A stretch of DNA of 64,000 nucleotides from Azotobacter vinelandii (GCF_001571105.1 NZ_BCTD01000004.1), one strand, 5' to 3'; positions 1-11,475 are shown, numbered from the stretch's first letter. Numbers and translations: made by a program. Notes: generated by a model from the letters alone, not told the origin.

Positions 1-60
1 GGCAGCGGTTTTCCCGTGCCCGTAAGCAGGGGGTTTGACTCAAGGCCAAGCGGGGAGATG

Positions 61-2487
61 CTAAAAATCCCATCGCGTCGTCAACATCATATTTCGAGGG
101 TCGCCATAGGTTTTTACAGCAACGTTTGGATAGAATTTATCACCATAGCCGCTGTAGTAATGCTTGTCGAACAGGTTGTTGATATTAAGCGTTGCCGAAA
201 TATCATCGGTAAACTGGTATTTACCCATCAGATTAACCAGCCAGAATGCTTCTTGTCTAAGTTGGCGAGACGGATCAAGGTAGTCAGCATTTTGCCAGGT
301 AGTGCCTTGATAGCTCGCGCCACCGCCTACAGTCAGCTTGTTCAATGTGCCGGGTAGCCGGTAGTTCGTATAGATCTTGAATTGATTCTCAGGGGCTTGA
401 GTCGTCAACTTGTCATTCGTTCTGTCTTCCCGAATGACCTGATGGGTTAGTCCCGCCTGAATATTCCACCCCGGAGCCAATTCACCTGTGACTTCCAGCT
501 CAACCCCCTTGGTTTTGGCTTTTTTACCTTCGTAAATGGTTCGGCTACGTACATCATCCCAGCCTACAGACTCAGCACGGTTGTCCTGACGAATCTCATA
601 ATAGGCCAGGCTGGCATTTAGGCGACCATTAAACCACTCCCCCTTGAGCCCAGCCTCGTAGCTGTCCCCCTCATCAGGCTCAAGTACTGCGTTGTCTTTG
701 TCACGGGCGCTTTGTGGCTGGAATATTTTCGTGTAGCTGGCATAGATGGAATAGTTTTCACTCAAATCATATGTGATGCCAGCGAAGGGAACCACCTCCC
801 CGGTCTCTCGCATGTGATTGTCACCGCCAGCCTTGTAGTTGGTGACTCGCCCACCAAGAATCAGGGCGAGATCATCGCTCAGACTAAAGCGAGCGCTGGA
901 ATAAAAAGCTCGTTGGTTGACACGCTCGCCCCACTTGGTCCTGATACCTGTAAGGTTTGATATCTGTTGTATATCTCCATCCCATTTATAGAAGTCATCT
1001 ATAGGGACTCTAACGGTTGCTCCAGACCCTTTTCCTTCCGTGTCGTTTTTATATCCACTAGCCCCTACGGCCAACTCATGCGTACGACCGAACAACTCAA
1101 AAGGACCGCGAGCATAAGCTTCTAGTGCTTGGGTTCTTACTCTGTATCTATCATATCCCATGAGTACATAACTGCTATTGTCATTGTCGACGTTTGGCAT
1201 GCCTCTAATTCCGCCCAATTTTGAATCGTATGCATTTCTCTGATAAGTATAATAGGCCCTGCCGCTCCATCCGTTGTCAAATTCATGATCTAGTTGGGTA
1301 AAGAAGGCATGACTGAACTGCTCCGATCGGCTCCAGTCTGCACCTGTATTATAAGAGCGTGATACATGAACCTCGTTATTGTTGGAGTCGAACATGGGAA
1401 TTCCGCCATAACTGTTAGCCGTTGGGATTCTTTCATCGGAATTTCCACCGAAAGTAAGCATCGTCTGGGGAGTCAGATCGTACTCCAAAATACCATAGTA
1501 AGCTCTGGTCTGCTCTTTGAAACGGTCAAGATACGATTGTCTGTCTTGGAAAGCTCCGGCGATACGTCCGCGGAAAGTACCGCTTTCGTTCAAAGGTCCA
1601 CTAATATCCAGTTCAGACCGGTAGTTATCCCAGCGGCCGGCTTCGGCGGTCACGTGACCGGAAAATTCATGGGTAGGTTTTTTGCGTACCAAGTTGAGGG
1701 TGGCTCCAGGGCCACCTGCGCCGGTAGTCAGGCCGCTGGCGCCTTTAATGACCTCGATTCGATCATATTGGATCATGTCGCCCGAGGTCTGGCCAGTGTA
1801 GTTGATCGAGTCCGTCAGTGTAGGAATACCATCGTATTGAAAGTTAGTAATCTGGAAGCCCCGGGCGTAATACTGAGAACGAAAGCTATCCCAGCTCGTT
1901 CGAGTAACGCCAGGCGTGTGGTCCATTACTTTATCAAGACTTGTTAGATTGAAGTCGTCCATATGCTGGCGAGTGACCACAGTAACAGTCTGTGGCGTTT
2001 CGCGTGGCGTCAGTACCAATCGGGTAGCCGAAGCGATGGTGCCCGGCGTATAGGACTTGGTGTGTTCGGTGATGGTACCGAGCTGGTTGTCCTCCACCCG
2101 CATGATATCCAGGCTGACCAGGTCGGGATCGTCCCCGGTTTCCATTTTCACCAGCACATAGCTGCCGTTCTCCTGCCGCTGCGCCTGCCATCCGCTGCCG
2201 GCCAGCAGTTGCGCCAGCCCCTCTTCCAGACCGTAGGCGCCGTGCAGGCCCTGGCTGGTCAGGTCGCGGGTCTGTTCGGCGGCGAACGACAGGGTCACGC
2301 CTGCCTGGGTGGCGAACTGGCTGAGCGCTGCGCCCAGGGGGCCGGCGGGAATGCGGTAGTCGCGGATGCCGGAACGGTCCTGGGCGGTGGCCAGGGCGGG
2401 GAACAGGACAGACAGCGGCAGGGGCGCCAGGATCAGGCCGGAAAGCGCCAGGTGGATGGCGCAGGCCAGCGGGGTGCGTCGGGTCAT
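61..2487 (-). CDS. TonB-dependent siderophore receptor with N-terminal STN signalling domain
   Basis: Outer-membrane receptor for a ferric siderophore that should also signal to the neighbouring FecR/FecI pair. The 808-residue product begins with a signal peptide ending near ALATA (about residue 35). An STN domain follows at about 40-112 (GPLGAALSQFATQAG), then a TonB-box/linker, the plug domain (TPRETPQTVTVVT, then YYARGF and YDGIPT) and a C-terminal beta-barrel ending in aromatic WDF, typical of outer-membrane barrels. The start was placed at the ATG at 2487, with AAGGAA just upstream, rather than 17 codons earlier. It lies downstream of fecI- and fecR-like genes on the same strand. The barrel part of the gene (about 61-2000) is visibly less GC-rich than its 5' end, suggesting a different history. 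Siderophore specificity cannot be read from sequence. Confidence 0.93.
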   Translation of the reverse strand: MTRRTPLACAIHLALSGLILAPLPLSVLFPALATAQDRSGIRDYRIPAGPLGAALSQFATQAGVTLSFAAEQTRDLTSQGLHGAYGLEEGLAQLLAGSGWQAQRQENGSYVLVKMETGDDPDLVSLDIMRVEDNQLGTITEHTKSYTPGTIASATRLVLTPRETPQTVTVVTRQHMDDFNLTSLDKVMDHTPGVTRTSWDSFRSQYYARGFQITNFQYDGIPTLTDSINYTGQTSGDMIQYDRIEVIKGASGLTTGAGGPGATLNLVRKKPTHEFSGHVTAEAGRWDNYRSELDISGPLNESGTFRGRIAGAFQDRQSYLDRFKEQTRAYYGILEYDLTPQTMLTFGGNSDERIPTANSYGGIPMFDSNNNEVHVSRSYNTGADWSRSEQFSHAFFTQLDHEFDNGWSGRAYYTYQRNAYDSKLGGIRGMPNVDNDNSSYVLMGYDRYRVRTQALEAYARGPFELFGRTHELAVGASGYKNDTEGKGSGATVRVPIDDFYKWDGDIQQISNLTGIRTKWGERVNQRAFYSSARFSLSDDLALILGGRVTNYKAGGDNHMRETGEVVPFAGITYDLSENYSIYASYTKIFQPQSARDKDNAVLEPDEGDSYEAGLKGEWFNGRLNASLAYYEIRQDNRAESVGWDDVRSRTIYEGKKAKTKGVELEVTGELAPGWNIQAGLTHQVIREDRTNDKLTTQAPENQFKIYTNYRLPGTLNKLTVGGGASYQGTTWQNADYLDPSRQLRQEAFWLVNLMGKYQFTDDISATLNINNLFDKHYYSGYGDKFYPNVAVKTYGDPRNMMLTTRWDF

Positions 2488-2631
2488 GGGGTATTCCTTT
2501 CGTTGGGCGGAACCGGAAGCGGCATCGGGCCGTTTCAATGCCAGGCCGAACGAGAATGAAAATCGGCAACCCCTGTGAATGATTTTTTCCTGGCCGGCTC
2601 CTGCCCCCCAGGCAATGAGTCACCCCAAGGC

Positions 2632-3567
2632 TCAGGCGGGTTCGATGCGCACCCAGTAGCGGGTGAAGTGGCGCAGCCGGATCGGGAGCGAGCGGGCGAG
2701 GTTTTCCAGCACCACGTCGGTGTCGTCGAGGCGGAAGGCGCCGGACAGCCGCAAACCGGCGACGGCTTCGTCGCAGTGCAGGAAGCCCGGCCGGTAGCGG
2801 GCCAATTCGGCGATGAAGTCGCCCAGCCGCCATTCGACCACGCTGAGCATGCCGCGCGTCCAGGCGTCCGCGCCTTCCGGTGCGACTCCAGGCTCTCCAA
2901 GGTGGTCGGCGGTGAAGTCGATCCGCTGGCCGGCGCCCAGCCGCACGGGCTGTCCCGTCCACCGTGCCGGGCGGATTTCGACGGCCTGTTCCAGTACCGT
3001 GACCCGGCTGCGGCCGTCCTCGCTGCGGACGCTGAAGCGGGTGCCCAGGGCCCGCACGCGGCCTTCGGCGGTTTCCACGATGAAGGGACGGCCGGCGGGA
3101 TCGACGGCGGTCTCCGCCAGCAGTTCGCCGCGGTACAGGCGGATCAGGCGCTGCCGGTCGTCGAAGAGCAGGTCCAGGGCGCTGTCGGTGTTCAGTTCGA
3201 GGTGGCTGCGGTCGGCCAGCCGCAAGCTGCGCCGTTGCCCTGTGGCGGTGCGGTGCTCGGCCAGCCAGTGGCCGGGCGGGTTGCGTTCGAGCGCCAGGCC
3301 CGTGACGCCGATGCCGATGCCCAGCAGGCCGAGGATCTTGAGGACGGCGCGGCGCCGGGCCCGTGCGTTGGCCAGGGCCGGCAGGGCTTCCGGGGGCAGT
3401 CCGCCCAGTTGTCGCTGCAGGCGTTCCAGCCGCGCCCAGGCCTGGGCATGGGCCGGGTTCGCGTCGAGCCAGTCGCGCCAAGCCTGGCGATCGGCCTCGC
3501 TGTGTTCGGCCCGGAGCTGTACGTACCAGGTAGCGGCGGCTTCGAGGGTGCGGGGATCGAGGGCCAT
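2632..3567 (-). CDS. FecR-type anti-sigma factor / sigma regulator
   Basis: Inner-membrane transducer that relays receptor occupancy to the adjacent ECF sigma factor. The 311-residue protein has the FecR layout: a cytoplasmic N-terminal DUF4880-like segment with WRDWLDANPAHAQAWARLE (about 29-47), one membrane segment near residues 78-92 (ILGLLGIGIGVTGLAL), and a periplasmic FecR domain with LADRSHLELNTDS and VRALGTRFSVR. The C-terminal part resembles the STN-interacting region. It starts 4 bases after the sigma gene stop, so the two are probably translationally coupled, and the receptor gene follows about 145 bases downstream. Confidence 0.93.
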   Translation of the reverse strand: MALDPRTLEAAATWYVQLRAEHSEADRQAWRDWLDANPAHAQAWARLERLQRQLGGLPPEALPALANARARRRAVLKILGLLGIGIGVTGLALERNPPGHWLAEHRTATGQRRSLRLADRSHLELNTDSALDLLFDDRQRLIRLYRGELLAETAVDPAGRPFIVETAEGRVRALGTRFSVRSEDGRSRVTVLEQAVEIRPARWTGQPVRLGAGQRIDFTADHLGEPGVAPEGADAWTRGMLSVVEWRLGDFIAELARYRPGFLHCDEAVAGLRLSGAFRLDDTDVVLENLARSLPIRLRHFTRYWVRIEPA

Positions 3568-3571
3568 GGGA

Positions 3572-4072
3572 TCAGTCGTCCATCAGCAGCAGACAGTGGG
3601 TCATGGCGCGGATCAGGTGTTTTTTCACGGTGGTGACCGAGACGCCGAGGCGTTCGCCCACGGCTGCGTAGCCGAGTCCTTCGAGCTGGACGGCGAGAAA
3701 GATCGCGCGGGTGCGTTCGCCCAGTCCATCGAGCATGGCGTCGATGGCGGTGAGGGTTTCCAGGATAGCCAGCCGCGTCTCGGGGGAGATGGCCAGCGGC
3801 TCGGGGCGCGCGGCCAGTGCTTCCAGGTAGGCGCGCTCGATGCTCTGGCGGCGAAAGTGGTCGATCAGCAGGGCGCGGGCGATGGTGCTCAGGTAGGTGC
3901 GCGGCTCGCGGATGCCGTCGGCGTTACGGTTCGCCAGCACGCGCACGAAGGTGTCCTGGGCCAGGTCGGCGGCGTCGCTGGTGTTGCCGATGCGGCTGCG
4001 CAGCCAGCCTTTCAGCCAGTCGTGATGCTGGCTGTAGAGGGTGTGGAAGGGGCCGGGAGGCTGAACGGGCAT
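3572..4072 (-). CDS. FecI-type ECF sigma factor
   Basis: Extracytoplasmic-function sigma factor expected to transcribe the downstream siderophore receptor gene. The product is 166 residues, usual for the FecI/PvdS/FpvI class. Sigma region 2 is visible (DAADLAQDTFVRVL and YLSTIARALLIDHFRR), as is region 4 (LEGLGYAAVGERLGVSVTTVKKHL). It is the first gene of a sigma, anti-sigma, receptor unit, and a Fur-box-like palindrome lies just upstream of its start. Expected regulation is therefore iron repression by Fur plus activation by siderophore through the receptor and FecR. Confidence 0.94.
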   Translation of the reverse strand: MPVQPPGPFHTLYSQHHDWLKGWLRSRIGNTSDAADLAQDTFVRVLANRNADGIREPRTYLSTIARALLIDHFRRQSIERAYLEALAARPEPLAISPETRLAILETLTAIDAMLDGLGERTRAIFLAVQLEGLGYAAVGERLGVSVTTVKKHLIRAMTHCLLLMDD

Positions 4073-4090
4073 GACGGCGAAATCTGCGCA

Positions 4091-4109
4091 AATGATAATT
4101 TATCGCATT
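4091..4109 (-). promoter_or_regulatory. Putative Fur box upstream of fecI-like gene
   Basis: A 19-base AT-rich stretch containing the perfect palindrome GATAA-T-TTATC lies 19-37 bases upstream of the sigma factor start in otherwise GC-rich DNA. It resembles the 7-1-7 Fur consensus. Fur control of fecI-type genes is established in pseudomonads; binding here is inferred. Confidence 0.6.
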
Positions 4110-4190
4110 TTCCACCAAAGGAGACGAGCCGTTCAAGCCGCAGCCGGCCAATCGGGTAACGCCCCGTCACTGCAGGGCGAAAGGAAGAAG

Positions 4191-4214
4191 GCCCCGGCCA
4201 CGAACGGCCGGGGC
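4191..4214 (-). terminator. Rho-independent-like terminator of ettA
   Basis: A 9-bp perfect stem (GCCCCGGCC/GGCCGGGGC) with a 6-base loop sits 8 bases past the ettA stop codon. In the direction of ettA transcription it is followed by a pyrimidine-rich run rather than a pure T tract. Confidence 0.6.
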
Positions 4215-4221
4215 GTCGACA

Positions 4222-5886
<1,665 letters not shown>

Positions 5887-6224
5887 GGATGACCTTGGTT
5901 TCGACCGGAAATGGAAACGGGAAGACGGGGGCGCCCGGCCAGGGGCGCCTGGCCGGGCGCGGCCGGACGGCGATCCGCGACGTCCCGGAGACACCGGCTG
6001 CCCGGGCCCCCGCGCGTGCCGGCAAAGCTACCCGAAATGCGCCGGGCAGACCAGACGAAGGGCGCTCCGGGCGGGAGGCGGCTTTACTGTGAAAAGATGG
6101 CCTCCCCAGCCGAATGAGCCCGGCTCGCCCACGCTTGATCGTCTTTCATGTGCCGGCCCGTTGCGGATGGGGTAGAATCCGCGCCCTCTTTAATTATCGC
6201 CCAGCCGAACCCCAGGGGATTGCC
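5887..6224. other. Divergent ettA/glyA intergenic region
   Basis: 338 bases without a gene. It holds an 11-bp GC-rich hairpin on the ettA side (listed separately) and, on the glyA side, a sigma-70-like -10 element TAGAAT at 6173-6178 about 50 bases before the glyA start. I could not find a well-spaced -35 for it. Confidence 0.5.
5931..5960 (-). promoter_or_regulatory. Strong hairpin in the ettA 5' leader
   Basis: A perfect 11-bp inverted repeat (GCGCCCGGCCA/TGGCCGGGCGC) separated by 8 bases that are themselves nearly palindromic (GGGGCGCC). It lies 45-75 bases upstream of the ettA start. It could act as a leader attenuator, an RNA-stability element, or simply be an intergenic palindromic repeat. 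Confidence 0.45.
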
Positions 6225-7478
<1,254 letters not shown>

Positions 7479-7496
7479 GCCTCGCCCATGGGAAAG

Positions 7497-7523
7497 AGCC
7501 CGGCCTTCGCGCCGGGCTTTTTC
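7497..7523 (+). terminator. Rho-independent terminator of glyA
   Basis: Perfect 8-bp stem AGCCCGGC/GCCGGGCT with a short loop followed by TTTTTC, 18 bases after the glyA stop codon. Confidence 0.85.
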
Positions 7524-7581
7524 GTTCCGGCCCGGCGATCCGCCGCTGCCGGAGAGGAGGGAGCGGGCCAGTCCGTCGCGC

Positions 7582-8553
7582 TCAGCCCTGCACCTCGGCG
7601 AATCCGGCACGGATATCCTCTTCCGGCAGATCATCGCCGATGAACACCAGCACGCTTTCGCGCGTCTCGTCGGCGCCCCACTCCTCCGCCCAGTCGAAGC
7701 CGTAGAGGCGCAGCACACCCTGGAACACCATGCGCCGTGATTCGCCGGCCAGGTTCAGCACGCCCTTGTAGCGCAGCAGCGAATCGCCGTAGCGCGCCAG
7801 CAGGCCCTCCATGAACAGGCCGAGCTTCTCCAGGTCCAGCGCCCGCTCGCTGCGCAGCACCAGGGTGGCGATACGGTCCTTATCAGCGGCCGGGGCGAGC
7901 GGGCGCAGGCTCAGGACCTGGCCGAACTCGGCGTTGAGGTTGAAGCCACGCACGTCGAGCAGTTCGCCCAGCTCGATGCGCCCGTGCTCGACGATGCGGA
8001 TCGGCGCGCGGCGGTTGATGCGCTGCAGCCGCTGGCTCAGCGCCTCGACCGCCTCGGCCGCCACCAGATCGGTCTTGCTCAGCAGGATGCGGTCGGCGAA
8101 GCCGACCTGGGCCTGGGCGATGGCCTCCTGCAGGTGACGCCCGGCATTGGCGGCGTCCAGCAGGGTGATGATGCCGTCGAGCACGTAACGGTCGCACAGC
8201 TCGTCGTCGGCGAAGAAGGTCTGCGCCACCGGCGCCGGGTCGGCCAGGCCGGTGCATTCGATGACCAGGCGGTCGAAATCGAGTTCGCCGGCGTCCAGGC
8301 GCTCCAGCAGGAGGAACAGCGCCTTTTCCAGCTCGACATGAATGGAGCAGCACACGCAGCCGTTGGCCAGAGTCATCACCTCGACCGGCTCGGCGCCGAG
8401 CAGTTGGCCGTCGATCGGCGTCTCGCTGTACTCGTTCTCGATCACCGCGATCTTCAGGCCGTGCTCGGCCTTGAGCAGGTACTGCAGCAGGGTGGTCTTG
8501 CCGGCGCCGAGAAAACCGCTGAGCACGGTGACCGGGATAGGGGGTTGGGACAT
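7582..8553 (-). CDS. yjiA: YjiA/CobW-family G3E GTPase (metal chaperone family)
   Basis: P-loop GTPase of the COG0523 group, in which members deliver zinc or cobalt or act under metal stress. The 323-residue product has Walker A GAGKTT at residues 16-21, the metal-binding C-x-C-C motif (C66, C68, C69) typical of the family, ECTGLADPAP near 98, guanine-specificity SKTD, and a C-terminal CobW_C domain. It is the last gene of the operon btsT-yjiX-yjiA, the same order as E. coli yjiY-yjiX-yjiA, which argues for YjiA rather than a cobalamin-synthesis CobW. There is no zinc-uptake (Zur) context. Confidence 0.88.
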   Translation of the reverse strand: MSQPPIPVTVLSGFLGAGKTTLLQYLLKAEHGLKIAVIENEYSETPIDGQLLGAEPVEVMTLANGCVCCSIHVELEKALFLLLERLDAGELDFDRLVIECTGLADPAPVAQTFFADDELCDRYVLDGIITLLDAANAGRHLQEAIAQAQVGFADRILLSKTDLVAAEAVEALSQRLQRINRRAPIRIVEHGRIELGELLDVRGFNLNAEFGQVLSLRPLAPAADKDRIATLVLRSERALDLEKLGLFMEGLLARYGDSLLRYKGVLNLAGESRRMVFQGVLRLYGFDWAEEWGADETRESVLVFIGDDLPEEDIRAGFAEVQG

Positions 8554-8606
8554 GGAACGATCCTTGAAACGAAAGGAATTCTGGGCGGGTGCAACCCGCC
8601 GGCCAT

Positions 8607-8778
8607 GGAGACTACCGAACATCCGGCGTTGCAAGGTGATGCTCCTGTGTCAGAGGGGATTCATCCCCGACCGACCCGCACCGCGGGTCGCCTGTCAGCC
8701 GGTTCGCCGTGCCTTCGGCACGGGTCGCGGATGAATCCGCTCCTACAGGGAGACTGCCAAATATCCGGCGTTGCAAGG
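8607..8778. repeat. REP-like inverted element flanked by a 30-bp direct repeat
   Basis: The outer 30-bp copies (8607-8636 and 8749-8778) match at 27 of 30 positions and end in ATCCGGCGTTGCAAGG. Between them lie two inverted REP-like units, one containing GGGGATTCATCCCCGA (8654-8669) and the other the GGATGAATCCGCTCCTAC type (8729-8746), resembling pseudomonad repetitive extragenic palindromes. An additional hairpin CCGTGCC-TTC-GGCACGG lies at about 8707-8723. The element sits between yjiX and yjiA. Confidence 0.7.
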
Positions 8779-8787
8779 CGCCGCTCG

Positions 8788-8991
8788 TCAGCAGCAGCGC
8801 ACCGGCCGTCCTTTGCCGCCGCCGTAGCGGGCGTCCTGACGCTCGCGAAAGAAATCCTCGTAGCTCATCACCGGCTGGTCGGGGTGCTTGCTGCGCATGT
8901 GCTCGACATAGGTGTCGTAGTCGGGCATGCCGACCAGCATGCGCGCGGCCTGACCGAGATACTTGCCCATGCGGCTGAGATCGTTGAACAC
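8788..8991 (-). CDS. yjiX: YjiX/YbdD family protein (DUF466)
   Basis: A 67-residue basic protein of the small YbdD/YjiX family that accompanies CstA/BtsT transporters; its biochemical role is unknown. Visible family features are the GKYLGQAARMLVGMPDY segment near residues 9-25, YVEHMRSKHP near 28-37, and a C-terminal cysteine pair in GRPVRCC. The start codon is GTG at 8991, preceded by AGGAAGGAG. It lies 48 bases after btsT, separated by a hairpin, and before yjiA. Confidence 0.9.
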   Translation of the reverse strand: MFNDLSRMGKYLGQAARMLVGMPDYDTYVEHMRSKHPDQPVMSYEDFFRERQDARYGGGKGRPVRCC

Positions 8992-9010
8992 GGCCTCTCT
9001 CCTTCCTCAA

Positions 9011-9036
9011 GGGCCGGGCCCCGTGGGGCCCGGCAG
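9011..9036 (-). promoter_or_regulatory. Intercistronic GC hairpin between btsT and yjiX
   Basis: A 10-bp perfect inverted repeat (GCCGGGCCCC/GGGGCCCGGC, centre GT) occupies most of the 48-base gap between the btsT stop and the yjiX start. It has no T tract on the transcribed strand, so it is more likely an mRNA-stability or partial-attenuation element than a terminator. Confidence 0.5.
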
Positions 9037-9039
9037 CAC

Positions 9040-11097
9040 TCAGGCGCCGGGAATCGCCTGGAAGGGCGTTTCCTTGTCGGTGCGCTGCTCGACGATCCAG
9101 GCGGCACGGCCGACCTTCAGCGAGTAGAACAGGATGCTGAACACCACCACCAGGAACAGCACGCTGAGACCGGCGTTGGTATAGGCGTTCATGATCACGT
9201 TCTGCATCTGGCCGATGTCCCTGGCCGGAGCCAGGACCTGGCCGGTGTCCATCGCCGCGGCGTATTTGCTGGCCAGGGCGAGGAAGCCGACCGCCGGGTT
9301 CGGATCGAACAGCTTGATCAGGCTCGCCACCGTGGTGCAGATCAGCAGCCAGACGGCCGGCAGCAGGGTGACCCAGACGTAGTTCTGGCGCTTCATCTTG
9401 ATCAGCACCACGCTGCAGAGCATCAGGGCGATGCCGGCGAGCATCTGGTTGGAGATGCCGAACAGCGGCCACAGGGTGTTGATGCCGCCCAGCGGATCGA
9501 CCACGCCCTGGTACAGCAGATAGCCCCAGAGCGCCACGCAACCGGCGGTGGCCAGTACGTTGGCGCCCCAGGAGTCGGTGCGGCGCAGGACCGGCACGAA
9601 GTTGCCGAGCAGGTCCTGGAGCATGAAGCGCCCGGCGCGGGTGCCGGCGTCCACGGCGGTCAGGATGAACAGCGCCTCGAACAGAATGGCGAAGTGATAC
9701 CAGAACGCCATGGAGGTCGCCCCCGGCAGCACCTGGTGGAGGATCTGCGCGATGCCCACGGCCAGGGTCGGCGCACCGCCGGCACGCGCCAGGATGGTGG
9801 TTTCGCCGATGTCGCGGGCGACGCTTTCCAGCGCTTCGGGCGTGATGGCGAAACCCCAGCCGCTGACCGCCGCCGCCACGCTGGCGGCATCGGCGCCGAC
9901 GATGGCCGGCGGGCTGTTCATGGCGAAGTACACGCCGGGCTCGATCACCGCGGCGGCGACCATGGCCATGATCGCCACCATCGACTCCATCAGCATGCCG
10001 CCGTAGCCGATGTAGCGGGCGTGGCCCTCGCTGGCCAGCAGCTTGGGCGTGGTACCCGAGGCGATCAGCGCATGGAAGCCGGACACCGCGCCGCAGGCGA
10101 TGGTGATGAACAGGAAGGGAAACAGCGCCCCCTTCCACACCGGACCGCTACCATCGATGAACTGGGTCACCGCCGGCATCTTCAGGTCGGGGTTGAGGAT
10201 CACGATGCCGACCGCCAGGGCGGCGATGGTGCCGATCTTCAGGAAGGTCGACAGATAGTCGCGCGGGGCGAGGATCAGCCATACCGGCAACACCGCGGCG
10301 ACAAAGCCGTAGCCGATCAGCATCCAGGTGATCTGCACGCCGCTGAAGGTGAACACTCCGCTCCAGTAGGGGTCGGTGGAAATCACGCCGCCCAGCCAGA
10401 TCGAGGCCAGCAGCAGGACGATGCCGATCAGCGAGATCTCGCCGATGCGTCCGGGACGGATGTAGCGCATGTACAGGCCCATGAACATGGCGATCGGAAT
10501 GGTCGCGATCACCGTGAACATGCCCCAGGGACTGTGGGCCAGAGCCTTGACCACGATCAGCGCCAGCACCGCGAGGATGATGATCATGATCAGGAAACAG
10601 CCGAACAGCGCGATGGTGCCGGGAACCCGGCCCATTTCCTCGCGCACCATGTCGCCCAGCGAGCGGGCGTTGCGGCGGGTGGAGATGCACAGCACCAGGA
10701 AATCCTGCACCGCGCCGGCCAGCACCACCCCGGCGATCAGCCACAGAGTGCCGGGCAGGTAGCCCATCTGCGCGGCGAGCACCGGGCCGACCAGCGGGCC
10801 GGCACCGGCGATGGCGGCGAAGTGATGGCCGAAGAGCACGTGCTTGTTGGTCGGCACGAAATCCAGACCATCGTTGTTGAGCACCGCCGGGGTGGCGCGG
10901 CGCGGATCGAGCTGCATCACCCGGTTGGCGATAAACAGGCTGTAGTAGCGGTAGGCGACCAGATAGATCGCCGTCGCGGCGACCACGATCCACAAGGCAT
11001 TGATGGCTTCGCCACGCCGTAGGGCCACGACACCCAGGGCGGCGGCGCCCAGCACCGCCAGGGCGAGCCAGGCGAGATGAGAGACCAGTCGGTTCAT
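9040..11097 (-). CDS. btsT: CstA/BtsT-family pyruvate/peptide transporter (carbon starvation protein A)
   Basis: Polytopic inner-membrane transporter of the CstA family; E. coli members take up pyruvate by proton symport. The 685-residue protein has many hydrophobic helices. It shows the CstA N-terminal signature GHHFAAIAGAGPLVGPVLAAQMGYLPG (positions about 101-127), RNARSLGDMVREEMG near 152, and the C-terminal CstA extension. The start ATG at 11097 (MNRLVSHLAW) has AGGAG upstream. It heads the operon btsT-yjiX-yjiA and is divergent from a Cache histidine kinase gene, 378 bases away. CstA and BtsT cannot be told apart here by sequence alone; the downstream yjiX-yjiA favours BtsT-like naming. 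Confidence 0.9.
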   Translation of the reverse strand: MNRLVSHLAWLALAVLGAAALGVVALRRGEAINALWIVVAATAIYLVAYRYYSLFIANRVMQLDPRRATPAVLNNDGLDFVPTNKHVLFGHHFAAIAGAGPLVGPVLAAQMGYLPGTLWLIAGVVLAGAVQDFLVLCISTRRNARSLGDMVREEMGRVPGTIALFGCFLIMIIILAVLALIVVKALAHSPWGMFTVIATIPIAMFMGLYMRYIRPGRIGEISLIGIVLLLASIWLGGVISTDPYWSGVFTFSGVQITWMLIGYGFVAAVLPVWLILAPRDYLSTFLKIGTIAALAVGIVILNPDLKMPAVTQFIDGSGPVWKGALFPFLFITIACGAVSGFHALIASGTTPKLLASEGHARYIGYGGMLMESMVAIMAMVAAAVIEPGVYFAMNSPPAIVGADAASVAAAVSGWGFAITPEALESVARDIGETTILARAGGAPTLAVGIAQILHQVLPGATSMAFWYHFAILFEALFILTAVDAGTRAGRFMLQDLLGNFVPVLRRTDSWGANVLATAGCVALWGYLLYQGVVDPLGGINTLWPLFGISNQMLAGIALMLCSVVLIKMKRQNYVWVTLLPAVWLLICTTVASLIKLFDPNPAVGFLALASKYAAAMDTGQVLAPARDIGQMQNVIMNAYTNAGLSVLFLVVVFSILFYSLKVGRAAWIVEQRTDKETPFQAIPGA

Positions 11098-11475
11098 TGC
11101 ATTCTCCTGCCGTCGGCCGGGGGCCTGCGGCGTCATTGTTGGAATTGTCGCGCCCCGGAGATGGAGCCTTGCTACTATCCCCAGATCCCGCCGGTGCCGA
11201 TATTCGCAGTGCTACTCAGAGCCACTACGTAGAACCACGTAGACACGGCGGGCCGGGCATGTCCCTGTCCGGCCCCGGACGGGCCCGGCAGCCCTCTGGC
11301 ATGGGGCCTGGCCAGCGGTCGCAGGCAGACAGCCGGCAAAACGCCCCTACCGGAAATCCTAGGACAGAATCTCCGGGCCCGGCGGCCTCCCATACCGGTC
11401 GTCCGGCAGATGCGCTTTCGGCAAACGATCCCGGTGCGCCCCCACGTCCCCGCTCCGCTCCCCACGAGAAGGTCC
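11098..11475. other. Divergent btsT / sensor kinase control region
   Basis: 378 bases between two divergent start codons, without a gene. The notable element is the adjacent 10-base direct repeat at 11224-11243 (listed separately). No clear -24/-12 sigma-54 promoter was found. Confidence 0.5.
11224..11243. promoter_or_regulatory. Tandem ACyACGTAGA repeat, candidate response-regulator site
   Basis: Two directly adjacent 10-mers, ACTACGTAGA and ACCACGTAGA, differing at one base, lie between the btsT and kinase genes. Ten-base phasing places both on one face of the helix, as expected for a dimeric NarL/FixJ-type regulator such as the one encoded at 12866-13492. Binding is inference. Confidence 0.4.

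Noticed and set aside
1934..3481. A minus-strand 515-codon frame overlapping fecR and the receptor start
   Set aside because: It is a shifted frame of the FecR and receptor genes, Pro/Arg-rich, with no recognisable domain.
7984..11022. A 1012-codon open frame on the plus strand opposite yjiA and btsT
   Set aside because: It is antisense to two well-supported genes, is rich in His/Gln/Arg typical of a GC-rich complementary frame, and has no domain or ribosome-binding site.
11120..11165. Possible sigma-54 promoter before btsT
   Set aside because: A GGAATTGTCGCG stretch lacks the GG-N10-GC -24/-12 arrangement.
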